Source of the DNA: Pseudomonas sp. PB106
GTDB lineage: Bacteria > Pseudomonadota > Gammaproteobacteria > Pseudomonadales > Pseudomonadaceae
Assembly (NCBI RefSeq): GCF_009764645.1
Contig: NZ_RWIM01000078.1
Span: 62,001-126,000, forward strand
Length of the DNA: 64,000 bases
Reading direction: 5' to 3'
This document shows, in pieces, positions 49,383 through 57,738 of this stretch. The notes under the pieces are model-generated. The model did not search any database. It was not told the origin of the DNA and was given only the letters and a program-made list of their open reading frames with translations. Numbering within the stretch: position 1 is the stretch's first letter; each line of letters begins with the position of its first letter. Made by a program: the position numbers and the translations under genes.

Positions 49383-51587
49383 ATGGAAATCAAGGTCAAC
49401 TTTCTCGACAACCTTCGACTTGAAGCCAAGTTCGACGACTTCACGGTGATCGCCGATCAGCCCATTCGCTACAAGGGCGATGGCTCGGCACCGGGGCCGT
49501 TCGACTACTTCCTGGCGTCGTCGGCCTTGTGCGCGGCTTACTTCGTGAAGCTGTACTGCGACACCCGCAATATCCCGACAGAGAACATTCGCCTGTCGCA
49601 GAACAACATCGTCGACCCGGAAAACCGCTACAACCAGATCTTCAAGATTCAGGTCGAGTTGCCGGCGGACATCTCCGACAAGGATCGCCAGGGCATCCTG
49701 CGTTCCATTGACCGCTGCACGGTGAAGAAGGTCGTGCAGACCGGCCCTGAGTTCATCATCGAAGAAGTCGACAACCTCGACGCCGATGCGCAGGCCCTGT
49801 TGATGCCAGCCTCCGGTTCTGAAGCGGGCACTTACATTGCCGGCAAGGACCTGCCGCTGGAGCAGACCATCGCCAACATGTCGGGCATTCTCGCCGACTT
49901 GGGCATGAAGATCGAAATCGCCTCGTGGCGCAACATCGTGCCGAACGTCTGGTCGTTGCATATCCGCGACGCGCATTCGCCGATGTGCTTCACCAACGGC
50001 AAGGGCGCGACCAAAGAGGGCGCACTGGCCTCGGCGCTGGGCGAATTTATCGAGCGTCTGAACTGCAACTTCTTCTACAACGACCAGTTCTGGGGCGAAG
50101 AAATCGCCAACGCCGAGTTCGTCCACTACCCGGACGAACAATGGTTCAAACCGGGGCCGAAAGACGAATTGCCGAGTGAGATCCTCGACGACTACACGCT
50201 GAAGATCTACAACCGTGACGGCGAGTTGCGCGGTTCGAACCTGTTCGACACCAACTCCGGCAACACCCAGCGTGGCATTTGCTCGCTGCCGTTTGTGCGC
50301 CAGTCGGACGAAGAAGTGGTGTACTTCCCGTCCAACCTGATCGAAAACCTTTACCTCAGCAACGGCATGAGCGCCGGCAACACGCTCGCCGAAGCGCAGG
50401 TGCAGTGCCTGTCGGAAATCTTCGAGCGCGCGGTCAAACGCGAAATCCTCGAAGGCGAAATGGCCCTGCCGGACGTGCCGCAGGCAGTGCTGGAGAAATA
50501 CCCAAGCATCCTCGCCGGCATCAAGGGCCTGGAAGAGCAAGGCTTCCCGGTGCTGGTCAAGGACGCGTCGCTGGGCGGCGAATTCCCGGTAATGTGCGTG
50601 ACCCTGATGAACCCGCGCACCGGCGGCGTGTTCGCCTCGTTCGGCGCGCACCCGAGCCTGGAAGTGGCGCTGGAACGCAGCCTCACGGAACTGCTGCAGG
50701 GCCGCAGCTTCGAAGGTTTGAACGACCTGCCGCAGCCGACGTTCTCCGGTCAGGCCGTCACCGAGCCGAACAATTTCGTCGAGCACTTCATCGACTCCAG
50801 CGGTGTGGTGTCGTGGCGTTTCTTCAGCGCCAAACCAGACTTCGAATTCGTCGAGTGGGACTTCTCCGGCCAGGGTGAAAACTCCAACGCCGAAGAAGCC
50901 GCGACCCTGTTCGGCATCCTTGAGGACATGGGCAAAGAAGTCTACATGGCGGTCTACGAGCACATCGGTGCCAAGGCCTGCCGGATCCTGGTGCCGGGCT
51001 ACTCGGAGATCTACCCGGTCGAAGACCTGATCTGGGACAACACCAACAAAGCCCTGCAATTCCGTGCCGACATCCTCAACCTGCACAACCTCAGCAAGGT
51101 CGGCCTGCGCAACCTCGCCCAAGGCCTGGAAAACAGCGAACAGGACGACTACACCGAAATCACCACGCTGATCGGCATCGAATTCGACGACAACACGCCG
51201 TGGGGCAAGCTGACGATTCTGGAATTGCGCCTGCTGATCTGCCTCGCCTTGCAGAAGTACGAACAGGCCAAAGATCTGGTCGAAGCCTTCCTGCAATACA
51301 ACGACAACACCGTCGAACGCGGCTTGTTCTATCAAGCGGTCAACGTGGTGCTGGAGATGGAACTGGACGAGGATCTGGAACTGGAAGACTACGAAGCGAA
51401 CTTCCGTCGCATGTTCGGCAACGAGCGCATGGACGCCGCGATCGGCTCGGTCAACGGCAGCGTGCGCTTCTATGGCTTGACCCCGACCAGCATGAAACTG
51501 GAAGGCCTGGACCGGCATTTGCGATTGATCGAGAGCTATAAAAAGCTTCACACGGCACGGGCCAATGTGACGGCATCGTCGCGTTAA
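49383..51587 (+). CDS. OsmC domain/YcaO domain fusion protein
   Basis: The 734-residue protein joins an OsmC-like domain (about 1-135: GDGSAPGPFDYFLASSALCAAYF, including C50 of the OsmC thiol pair) to a YcaO domain (about 165-560: SFTNGKGATKEGALASALGEFIERL-type segment, SAGNTLAEAQVQCLSEIFERAVKR, GGVFASFGAHPSLEVALERSLTELLQGR). A helical TPR-like tail (about 590-715) follows. YcaO domains use ATP to activate amide backbones; the E. coli protein assists RimO in beta-methylthiolation of ribosomal protein S12. The start MEIKVNFLDN lacks a good ribosome site. A strong terminator follows. Confidence 0.88.
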   Translation: MEIKVNFLDNLRLEAKFDDFTVIADQPIRYKGDGSAPGPFDYFLASSALCAAYFVKLYCDTRNIPTENIRLSQNNIVDPENRYNQIFKIQVELPADISDKDRQGILRSIDRCTVKKVVQTGPEFIIEEVDNLDADAQALLMPASGSEAGTYIAGKDLPLEQTIANMSGILADLGMKIEIASWRNIVPNVWSLHIRDAHSPMCFTNGKGATKEGALASALGEFIERLNCNFFYNDQFWGEEIANAEFVHYPDEQWFKPGPKDELPSEILDDYTLKIYNRDGELRGSNLFDTNSGNTQRGICSLPFVRQSDEEVVYFPSNLIENLYLSNGMSAGNTLAEAQVQCLSEIFERAVKREILEGEMALPDVPQAVLEKYPSILAGIKGLEEQGFPVLVKDASLGGEFPVMCVTLMNPRTGGVFASFGAHPSLEVALERSLTELLQGRSFEGLNDLPQPTFSGQAVTEPNNFVEHFIDSSGVVSWRFFSAKPDFEFVEWDFSGQGENSNAEEAATLFGILEDMGKEVYMAVYEHIGAKACRILVPGYSEIYPVEDLIWDNTNKALQFRADILNLHNLSKVGLRNLAQGLENSEQDDYTEITTLIGIEFDDNTPWGKLTILELRLLICLALQKYEQAKDLVEAFLQYNDNTVERGLFYQAVNVVLEMELDEDLELEDYEANFRRMFGNERMDAAIGSVNGSVRFYGLTPTSMKLEGLDRHLRLIESYKKLHTARANVTASSR

Positions 51588-51594
51588 AAAGCAC

Positions 51595-51628
51595 TGAAAA
51601 AAAAAGCACCTTCGGGGTGCTTTTTTTT
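51595..51628 (+). terminator. rho-independent terminator of the OsmC-YcaO gene
   Basis: AAAAAGCACC-TTCG-GGGTGCTTTTTTTT: a 5-6 bp GC-rich stem with the stable TTCG loop, A-run before and eight T after. It can work in both directions. Confidence 0.92.
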
Positions 51629-51673
51629 GTGCCTGGTTTGTCTCCTGACGCCTCACGCCTGAATCCCCAACTC

Positions 51674-51735
51674 CTTGTGGGATGAAGTGAAACCGAGGTG
51701 CCCTCATCGCTAGCTCTGCCAGCGATGGCGGTGTA
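51674..51735. repeat. degenerate REP remnant
   Basis: CTTGTGGGATGAAGTGA and ATCGCTAGCTCTGCCAGCGATGGCGGTG look like decayed arms of a REP of the CTTGCCAGCGAT type. Confidence 0.45.
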
Positions 51736-53679
51736 TCAGCCGCCGTCGAGCGTGCGGCGAACCTTGTCGAGCAGTTCACTGATCTGGAATGGCTTGACCA
51801 GCATGTCCATGCCGCTGCCCAAAAACACCTGACGGTTGATCGCGGTTTCCGCATAACCGGTCATGAACAGGATCGGCAAACCCTCACGCCAGCCCCGCGC
51901 CACATCCGCCAATTCGCGGCCGCTCATGCGCGGTAGGCCGACGTCGGTCAGCAGCAGGTTGATCGAGGGATCGTTTTGCAAGCGCTCCAGCGCCGTTTCG
52001 ATGTCCGCCGCCTGCGTGCAGCGATAGCCGGCGTCCTCCAGCACTTCGGTGACGAACATGCGCACCGATGGCATGTCTTCGACAATCAACACGTGCTCGC
52101 CCGTGCCTTGCGGATCGACAACCGGTGCGGGAATGTCCGCGCCTGTCGGGTCGCTGGTGGCGGGCAACATGATTGTCACTTCAGTGCCGCGCCGGGCCAC
52201 GCTGCGGATGTGCGCATCGCCGCCCGATTGGCGGGCAAAACCATAAATCGTCGACAGCCCCAAACCCGTGCCTTGGCCCAGTGGTTTGGTGGTGAAGAAC
52301 GGATCGAACACCTTGTCGATCACGCTGTGTTCGATCCCCGTGCCGTCATCGCGTACCGACAGCGCCACATAAGCACCATCGGCCAGATTCGGATCGCCAT
52401 GGGAATACGCGGCATAGGTATTGACCCAGATGTTGCCACCCGAAGGCAGGGCATCACGGGCGTTGATCACCAAGTTGAGCACTGCGCTTTCCAACTGCAC
52501 CGGGTCGACCAAAGCGATCGCCGGTTTGCTGGTCAATTCAAGCTTGAGGGTGATCCGTTCACCGATGGTACGCACCAGCAACTCTTCCAGCGAACGCACT
52601 TGCTCGTTGATGTCCACCGGCCGGGTATCCAGCGGCTGCTGGCGGGCGAAGGCCAGCAAGCGATGGGTCAGCGACGCGGCACTCATGGCCGAGTTCAGGG
52701 CGGCCTCGGAATAAAACTGCACTTTGTCCAGACGCTGATCGGCAACCCGTTTCTGGATCAGCTCCAGACTGGTGATGATCCCGGTCAGCAGGTTGTTGAA
52801 GTCATGGGCGATGCCGCCGGTGAGTTTGCCCAGCGCGTCCATTTTCTGCACTTGCAGCAATTGCGATTCGGCGCGCACGCGCTCGGCGACTTCCTTGGCC
52901 AGTTGCGTGGTGGTGTCGTTCAGCCGTGCCAGATGCGAGCGCTCGCGATGGCGGTGCTCGGTGACATCCTCGACGAAGACCAGGCTCAACTCCGGGGTGC
53001 GATACGGTGAAATCTGCCATTCGGTCTCGCGAAGCTGGCCCTGCACACGCATATTCAGTGTGCCTTTCCAGCGCTCGCCATCGACCAGGCGCAGGCGTAA
53101 TTCGTTGAGGATTGCGCTTTGATCGTCGGCGAAGCATTCGCGCAGAGTCTTGGTGTCCTGATTATCGACAATCAGTTGGGCGAAGGCATGGTTGCACTCA
53201 TGCACTTTGAGATTGGCGTCGAGCACTGCAATTGGCGCTGACACGTTGACGAAGATCTCACGAAAGCGCGCCTCGCTCTCGCGCAGGGCGTTTTCCGTGT
53301 CGCGCACCCGCAGCAATGTGCGCAGGGTCGCCAGCAGCACGTCCGGGTCGACCGGGTGAATCAGGTAGGCGTCGGCGCCGGCGTCGAGGCCGGTGATGAT
53401 GTCGCCGGTCTGGATCGATGCGGCGGAGACGTGAATCACCGGCAGCAGGGCGGTGCGTGTATCGGCGCGCAGAATGCGCACGATGTCGAAGCCGCTCATG
53501 TCCGGCAGGTTGACGTCGAGAATCAGCGCGTCGAGCGGCTCGCTCTCGATCAGCGCGAGCCCGTCAGTACCGGTGCCGGCCTCCAGCACCTCGTAACCGT
53601 GGCGCTCGAGTCGTCGGCGCAGGGCGTAACGGGTGGCGACGTTGTCGTCGACGATCAACAGGCGGATGTCACGTTTCAT
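51736..53679 (-). CDS. hybrid REC-PAS-histidine kinase-REC protein (last gene of stressosome operon)
   Basis: The 647-residue protein has a receiver (about 5-120: LIVDDN, LDVNLPDMSGFD with the phospho-Asp), a PAS domain (about 135-250), a HisKA domain with GGIAHDFNNLLTGI (H near 293), a HATPase (NLVINARDAL, DDGTGI, GQGTGLGLSTIYGF) and a C-terminal receiver (about 525-645: LIVEDMPSVR, LLTDVGLPRMSG). It lacks an output domain, so phosphate must pass to another regulator or the C-terminal receiver acts by protein contact. Its start overlaps the preceding kinase gene by 11 bases, tying it to the stressosome. Confidence 0.9.
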   Translation of the reverse strand: MKRDIRLLIVDDNVATRYALRRRLERHGYEVLEAGTGTDGLALIESEPLDALILDVNLPDMSGFDIVRILRADTRTALLPVIHVSAASIQTGDIITGLDAGADAYLIHPVDPDVLLATLRTLLRVRDTENALRESEARFREIFVNVSAPIAVLDANLKVHECNHAFAQLIVDNQDTKTLRECFADDQSAILNELRLRLVDGERWKGTLNMRVQGQLRETEWQISPYRTPELSLVFVEDVTEHRHRERSHLARLNDTTTQLAKEVAERVRAESQLLQVQKMDALGKLTGGIAHDFNNLLTGIITSLELIQKRVADQRLDKVQFYSEAALNSAMSAASLTHRLLAFARQQPLDTRPVDINEQVRSLEELLVRTIGERITLKLELTSKPAIALVDPVQLESAVLNLVINARDALPSGGNIWVNTYAAYSHGDPNLADGAYVALSVRDDGTGIEHSVIDKVFDPFFTTKPLGQGTGLGLSTIYGFARQSGGDAHIRSVARRGTEVTIMLPATSDPTGADIPAPVVDPQGTGEHVLIVEDMPSVRMFVTEVLEDAGYRCTQAADIETALERLQNDPSINLLLTDVGLPRMSGRELADVARGWREGLPILFMTGYAETAINRQVFLGSGMDMLVKPFQISELLDKVRRTLDGG

Positions 53680-54544
53680 CGACGTTCTCCAGAGCGATCG
53701 CCAGTGGAATGATCACGAAGAAGGTTGAACCGACCCCCGGCGTGCTTTCCAGCCCGACTTCACCGCCGAGCAGGGCCGCGAAGCGTTTGCACAGTGACAG
53801 GCCCAGCCCGGTGCCGCGCAGACGTTTCTGCAACGGCGAGTCGACCTGGGAAAAGTCCTCGAACAATGCACCATGCAGCTCCGGTGCGATACCGATTCCG
53901 GTGTCGCTGACGGCAAAACGCACTTTGTCTTCGCTTTCCAGGCGCGCCGATACCCGCACTTCGCCGCGGGTGGTGAACTTCAGCGAGTTGGAAATGAAGT
54001 TGCGCAGGATCTGCCCGAGTTTCTTGTCGTCGGTGTACAGGCGCGGCAAACCGACAGGCTCTTCAAAAATGAGATCCACCGCACTGGCATCGACAATCGG
54101 CCGAAACATCCCGCGTAGCGCGGAGAACAGGTCGAACATGTCGAACCATGCCGGGGAAATGGTGATGCGCCCGGCCTCGATCTTCGCCAGATCGAGCAGG
54201 TCATCGACCATGTCGCTGAGTTCGCGGGCAGCGGTGCTGACGAAGGCCACCTGCTTGTGTTGTTCAGGGCTGAGCGGGCCGTCGAGTTCATCGGCGAGCA
54301 GGCTGTTGATGCTGAGGATCGAGCCCAGTGGCGTGCGGAATTCGTGGCTCATGTATGACAGAAAACGGCTTTTCAGATCCGAGGCCTGGCGCAATTCTTC
54401 GGCTTGCTCGTCAAGTTCGGCATACAGCGCCAGCACGCCCTGATTGGTTTCATCGAGCTCTTCGCGCAACGCCACGGTTTCGCTCTGCAACTGCGCGATG
54501 AGCGCGGCCTGTTCGGCGTTGCTCAAAATGGGTGTCTCAGCCAT
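53669..54544 (-). CDS. soluble histidine kinase of stressosome operon
   Basis: The 291-residue protein begins with a coiled coil (about 8-52, ALIAQLQSETVALREELDETNQGVLALYAELDEQAEEL). HisKA follows with the phospho-His in SYMSHEFRTPLGSI (H near 67), then a HATPase with ILRNFISNSLKF, VSDTGIGIAPE and LRGTGLGLSLCKRF. No sensor domain is attached, so its input likely comes from the preceding partner proteins. It overlaps the upstream GHKL-PP2C gene by 8 bases and the hybrid kinase gene by 11. Confidence 0.9.
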   Translation of the reverse strand: MAETPILSNAEQAALIAQLQSETVALREELDETNQGVLALYAELDEQAEELRQASDLKSRFLSYMSHEFRTPLGSILSINSLLADELDGPLSPEQHKQVAFVSTAARELSDMVDDLLDLAKIEAGRITISPAWFDMFDLFSALRGMFRPIVDASAVDLIFEEPVGLPRLYTDDKKLGQILRNFISNSLKFTTRGEVRVSARLESEDKVRFAVSDTGIGIAPELHGALFEDFSQVDSPLQKRLRGTGLGLSLCKRFAALLGGEVGLESTPGVGSTFFVIIPLAIALENVDET

Positions 54545-55553
54545 GGGCGGCCTCCAGGGCAACGACCAATACTGTTGCATCGTCACGCCCGCGACTGAAG
54601 TCGCGGTGCAGGACGCTGGCTATCACGGCGGGGTGGCGATGCACCAGGCCGGGGTAGTCTTGTAGATTCCAACGGGACTGTAAGCCGTCGCTGTACATGA
54701 TCAAAAGATGTCCGTTCACGTGAGCATAGTCAAAAGGCCGGGCTTTTCGGTATTGCACGCCGACGATACCCGGATGCGAGGCCAGACCGCGGGATTTGTC
54801 AGCAGCGATCAGGCTGGCGCCAATGTTGCCTACGCCAGCGAAGGTCAGGCTGTCGCGTGTGCCGTCGAACTGCGTAAACGCAACGGCGCCACCGCGGGTG
54901 CCGATCATGTCGCGGTGCAGGTCTTCCATCAGCATCACCGGGTCGGCAAACGGCGTCAGGGCAAAGGCGTGCGCCCCCGCACGACCGGCGCGTTCGGCTT
55001 CCTCGCCATGCCCGAGGCCATCGATCACCAACGCGCTGATGCTGGCGCCTTCATACGTCAGGTGCCAGACGTCGCCGCACGCCGGATCGTTGTGCAACGA
55101 GTGCTGGCTGACGCCATAACGGATATCCGGATTGCGGTCGCTGCGCGGGTACAGTCGCGCCAACAGGACCGCGCCACGGGCGTCGGCATAGACGTCGAAC
55201 ACCTCGGTCTGTCGCGAAACCGCGCCGAGGCCGATGCCCTGCGTGCCACCGGTGGAAAATCCGTCGGCCATGCAGGCCTGCAGATCAAAGCCCTGCGCAC
55301 GGTCCACCGCAAGCATTTCGATACCGAACCCCGCAGGCCGAGGCAATACCCGCAAATGCAGTTCGCCGTGCGTGGCGTGCTTGAGCACATTACTGGCCAG
55401 TTCCGTGGCAACCAGAGCGACACGCCCGGCATCGCGTTCGTCAAAGCCATGCTGCTCGGCCAGTTGCTGCGCGGTGCGTCGGGCATGGCCAATCTGACTG
55501 CTGTCTTCGACCAACAGAACCTGGGTCAGCGACCCGACAATATTCATGTCCAT
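54537..55553 (-). CDS. GHKL ATPase - PP2C (SpoIIE) phosphatase, RsbX/RsbW-like fusion
   Basis: The 338-residue protein has an N-terminal RsbW/GHKL-type ATPase-like domain (about 20-135: VATELASNVLKHATHGELHLRV, GTQGIGLGAVSRQ). A PP2C-type phosphatase domain (about 145-335) follows, with SALVIDGLGHGEEAE (metal-binding DG), FAGVGNIGASL and a terminal RDDATVLVV. In Gram-positive stressosomes the separate RsbX phosphatase resets RsbR and RsbS; here the reset enzyme is fused to a kinase-like domain. Ten-base overlap with rsbT. Confidence 0.85.
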   Translation of the reverse strand: MDMNIVGSLTQVLLVEDSSQIGHARRTAQQLAEQHGFDERDAGRVALVATELASNVLKHATHGELHLRVLPRPAGFGIEMLAVDRAQGFDLQACMADGFSTGGTQGIGLGAVSRQTEVFDVYADARGAVLLARLYPRSDRNPDIRYGVSQHSLHNDPACGDVWHLTYEGASISALVIDGLGHGEEAERAGRAGAHAFALTPFADPVMLMEDLHRDMIGTRGGAVAFTQFDGTRDSLTFAGVGNIGASLIAADKSRGLASHPGIVGVQYRKARPFDYAHVNGHLLIMYSDGLQSRWNLQDYPGLVHRHPAVIASVLHRDFSRGRDDATVLVVALEAAHG

Positions 55554-55948
55554 CGGGTGATCGTTATGCGCGTGCCTTTGCCGGGCTCGGTGTCCAGTTC
55601 GAACTCTTCGACCAGCCGTTTGGCGCCCGTGAGCCCCAGGCCCATGCCGCTGCCGGAGGTCCAGCCGTCGGTCATCGCCAGTTTCAGGTCGGGAATACCC
55701 GGCCCTTCATCGCGAAACGTCAGGCGCAGACCGACCTTGTGATCCTCATCGAGAATCTGCCAGTCCATGTCGCCGCCGCCACCGTAGACCATGGTGTTGC
55801 GTGCCAGCTCGCTGACGGCGGTGACCATTTTGGTCAGGTCGATCAGGCGCATGCCGCACTCTGTCGCCAGCTTGCGTGCGGTCTGGCGCGCCAGCACCAC
55901 GTCTTGCTCGATATGAATGGGTTGAGTACCGCTACTGCGCACGGTCAT
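55544..55948 (-). CDS. rsbT: RsbT-like switch kinase of the stressosome
   Basis: The 134-residue GHKL kinase has the RsbT motifs AVSELARNTMVYGGGG (N-box), RDEGPGIPD and GSGMGLGLTGAKRLVEEFELDTEPGKGT. In the stressosome it phosphorylates RsbR and RsbS on stress and is then released to activate a downstream partner. There is no RsbU gene here; the kinases that follow are the likely recipients. It overlaps rsbS by 4 bases (ATGA) and the next gene by 10. Confidence 0.92.
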   Translation of the reverse strand: MTVRSSGTQPIHIEQDVVLARQTARKLATECGMRLIDLTKMVTAVSELARNTMVYGGGGDMDWQILDEDHKVGLRLTFRDEGPGIPDLKLAMTDGWTSGSGMGLGLTGAKRLVEEFELDTEPGKGTRITITRWT

Positions 55949-56307
55949 TGTTGCAGTACTCGTTCCCGCAGCAGTTTCATCCCCCGCTCGACGTTCAGCG
56001 CGGTGCTGACGCCGGGCAAGGTCATGCCAAGTTCAACCAGGGTAATCGCGACCGCCGGCTGCATGCCGACCAATACGGTTTCGGCGTCCATGATTTTCGA
56101 CAGGCCGGAAATCGTGCCGATCATGCGGCCGATGAACGAGTCGACCATGTCCAGCGCCGAGATGTCGATCAACACCCCGCGCGCCGAGGTTTTGCTGATG
56201 CGTTCGGACAGGTCGTCCTGCAGTGTCAGGGCGAGCTGGTCATGCATGTCGACCTGGATGGTCACCAGCAGAAAGTCGCCCATCTGGAGAATCGGGATGC
56301 GTTCCAT
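55945..56307 (-). CDS. rsbS: RsbS-like STAS scaffold of the stressosome
   Basis: The 120-residue single-domain STAS protein carries DISALDMVDSFIGRM, with S57 corresponding to the RsbT-phosphorylated Ser59 of B. subtilis RsbS. ATG 56307 is preferred; an in-frame TTG lies 6 bases upstream. The rsbR stop is only 2 bases before this ATG. RsbS forms the core of the stressosome with RsbR. Confidence 0.92.
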   Translation of the reverse strand: MERIPILQMGDFLLVTIQVDMHDQLALTLQDDLSERISKTSARGVLIDISALDMVDSFIGRMIGTISGLSKIMDAETVLVGMQPAVAITLVELGMTLPGVSTALNVERGMKLLRERVLQQ

Positions 56308-56309
56308 AC

Positions 56310-57161
56310 TCAAGCCGTCTTGACGAGGCTGACACCCAGACGGGTCAGGGCCAGTTTCAGTGCGTCAGCCAGATTGGCCTTGGTCACCACGCCTTGCAGG
56401 TCGAGGCCCAGGTGCACGATGGTTTGCGCGATTTGCGGACGCACGCCGCTGATGATGCAGTCGGCGCCCATCAGGCGAATCGCCGTGACGGTTTTCAGCA
56501 AGTGCTGGGCCACCAGGGTGTCGACGGTCGGCACGCCGGTGATGTCGATGATGGCGATTTCCGAACCGGTGTCGACGATGCGTTGCAGCAGCGACTCCAT
56601 CACCACTTGCGTGCGTTGCGAGTCGAGGGTGCCGATCATCGGCAGGGCGAGCACGCCGTCCCACAACTTGACCACCGGGGTCGACAGCTCCAGCAGTTCT
56701 TCCTGCTGACGCTTGATCACCGCTTCACGGGATTTCTGGAAGGTGCGGATGGTGTGCATGCCGAGGGCGTCGAGCAGTTCGGAAATTTCCCAGAGCTGTT
56801 CGGCGAGCAGGGCGGGTTGGTCTTTGTATTGGGTCTGGAGCAGATTGAACAGCGGGCCTTTGAGGGCAAAGATGAAACTCGCGGTTTGTTGCGAGTCCTG
56901 ACCGAGCAGGGCGCGGCTGTGGGAGAGCTTTTCGAGGAACTGTCGGGTGGCTTCCCAACCCTGCGCGGCGATGTTGGTGCCGTTGCCATTCTCGAGGCCG
57001 CTGATCACCAGTTGCAGGAACTCACTGGTCTGCTGCTGCAAATCGTGTTCTTTCAAATTGCGCGTGGCGCCGCTGGTTTGCAGGCCGTTGGTCCATTCGC
57101 CCAGCAGTTGGGATTGTTGGTTTTTCATCGCATCGAGTGTGCTGTTCTGCAGTGCTGCCAT
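56310..57161 (-). CDS. rsbR: RsbR-like stressosome sensor (N-terminal helical sensor + STAS)
   Basis: The 283-residue protein has a helical N-terminal sensory domain (about 1-145) of the RsbR non-heme-globin type and a C-terminal STAS domain (about 160-280: LLELSTPVVKLWDGVLALPMIGTLD, IIDITGVPTVDTLVAQHLLK, ISGVRPQIAQTIVHLGLDL). By alignment to B. subtilis RsbRA, T205 is kept as T215 but T171 is replaced by S181. It is the first gene of a six-gene overlapping operon. The ligand or signal is unknown. Confidence 0.92.
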   Translation of the reverse strand: MAALQNSTLDAMKNQQSQLLGEWTNGLQTSGATRNLKEHDLQQQTSEFLQLVISGLENGNGTNIAAQGWEATRQFLEKLSHSRALLGQDSQQTASFIFALKGPLFNLLQTQYKDQPALLAEQLWEISELLDALGMHTIRTFQKSREAVIKRQQEELLELSTPVVKLWDGVLALPMIGTLDSQRTQVVMESLLQRIVDTGSEIAIIDITGVPTVDTLVAQHLLKTVTAIRLMGADCIISGVRPQIAQTIVHLGLDLQGVVTKANLADALKLALTRLGVSLVKTA

Positions 57162-57190
57162 GTGCCTGTTGCTCCGTAGCGAATGGGGGC

Positions 57191-57211
57191 CGATCCCGAT
57201 AAATGATCGGC
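57191..57211. other. hairpin in the rsbR leader/divergent region
   Basis: CCGATC and GATCGG pair around CCGATAAAT, just upstream of the rsbR start. It might be an operator or leader hairpin. Confidence 0.3.
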
Positions 57212-57330
57212 GCGAAATCAATGACATTTGCCGTTCAAAATAGTTGTTCGTTCTTGCATGGATATTTTTGATCTGGCGCAAGGAACGCCCCGGTAACTCT
57301 AGTCGTCGTGACTGAGTGCGGCGATGTTTT

Positions 57331-57357
57331 GAACGTTGGCGTGGTACTGGCTTCGAA
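57331..57357 (+). promoter_or_regulatory. possible ECF-type promoter of the 89-residue protein gene
   Basis: GAACGT (57331-57336), a 16-bp spacer and TCGAA (57353-57357) lie 54 bases before the ATG, resembling AlgU/RpoE-type promoters. Confidence 0.4.
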
Positions 57358-57410
57358 TCTTCAAGGCCCGACGGGTTTCAGTCGCGCTTGCTTTAACGAA
57401 CGAGGTGACC

Positions 57411-57680
57411 ATGAACGAGCATTCGAAGCAACAACAGAATCAGTCTGGCGAACCGATTGACCGCAATGATCCAGCGATCGACCCGCAAATACCCGGGCAA
57501 CCGGCGCCGACGCAGCAGCAAGGTGAGGACGGGCAAGCGCAGAGTGCGGATCCGGAGGTGGATCAGAAGCAAAAACATACCGACAACGACAACGAGTTCA
57601 GCCCAGGTTTCGAGCCCCAGCCGGATCGCGCTAAACCGGGTGAAGAAACCGATGCCGATATCGACACGGATGGTGGTTGA
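57411..57680 (+). CDS. small disordered acidic protein
   Basis: The 89-residue protein is almost all Gln, Asp, Glu, Pro and Asn with no hydrophobic core, so it is probably intrinsically disordered and hydrophilin-like. GAGGTGACC precedes the ATG, and a good terminator follows. It faces the stressosome operon across 249 bases. Function unknown; its composition suggests a desiccation or osmotic stress role. Confidence 0.7.
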   Translation: MNEHSKQQQNQSGEPIDRNDPAIDPQIPGQPAPTQQQGEDGQAQSADPEVDQKQKHTDNDNEFSPGFEPQPDRAKPGEETDADIDTDGG

Positions 57681-57694
57681 TTTCGACAGATATG

Positions 57695-57726
57695 AAAAGG
57701 CCGCATCCAATGGATGCGGCCTTTTT
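57695..57726. terminator. bidirectional terminator
   Basis: GGCCGCATCC / GGATGCGGCC is a 10-bp stem with a 3-base loop, flanked by AAAA and TTTTT. It serves the acidic-protein gene and the convergent DUF4142 gene. Confidence 0.93.
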
Positions 57727-57738
57727 GTTGCTTGAGGA

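Noticed and set aside
49359..51854. 831-codon open frame antisense to the OsmC-YcaO gene
   Set aside because: It overlaps a well supported gene entirely and its translation (repeated VFQ, DVLVD, FAQ) shows no fold signature or start signal.
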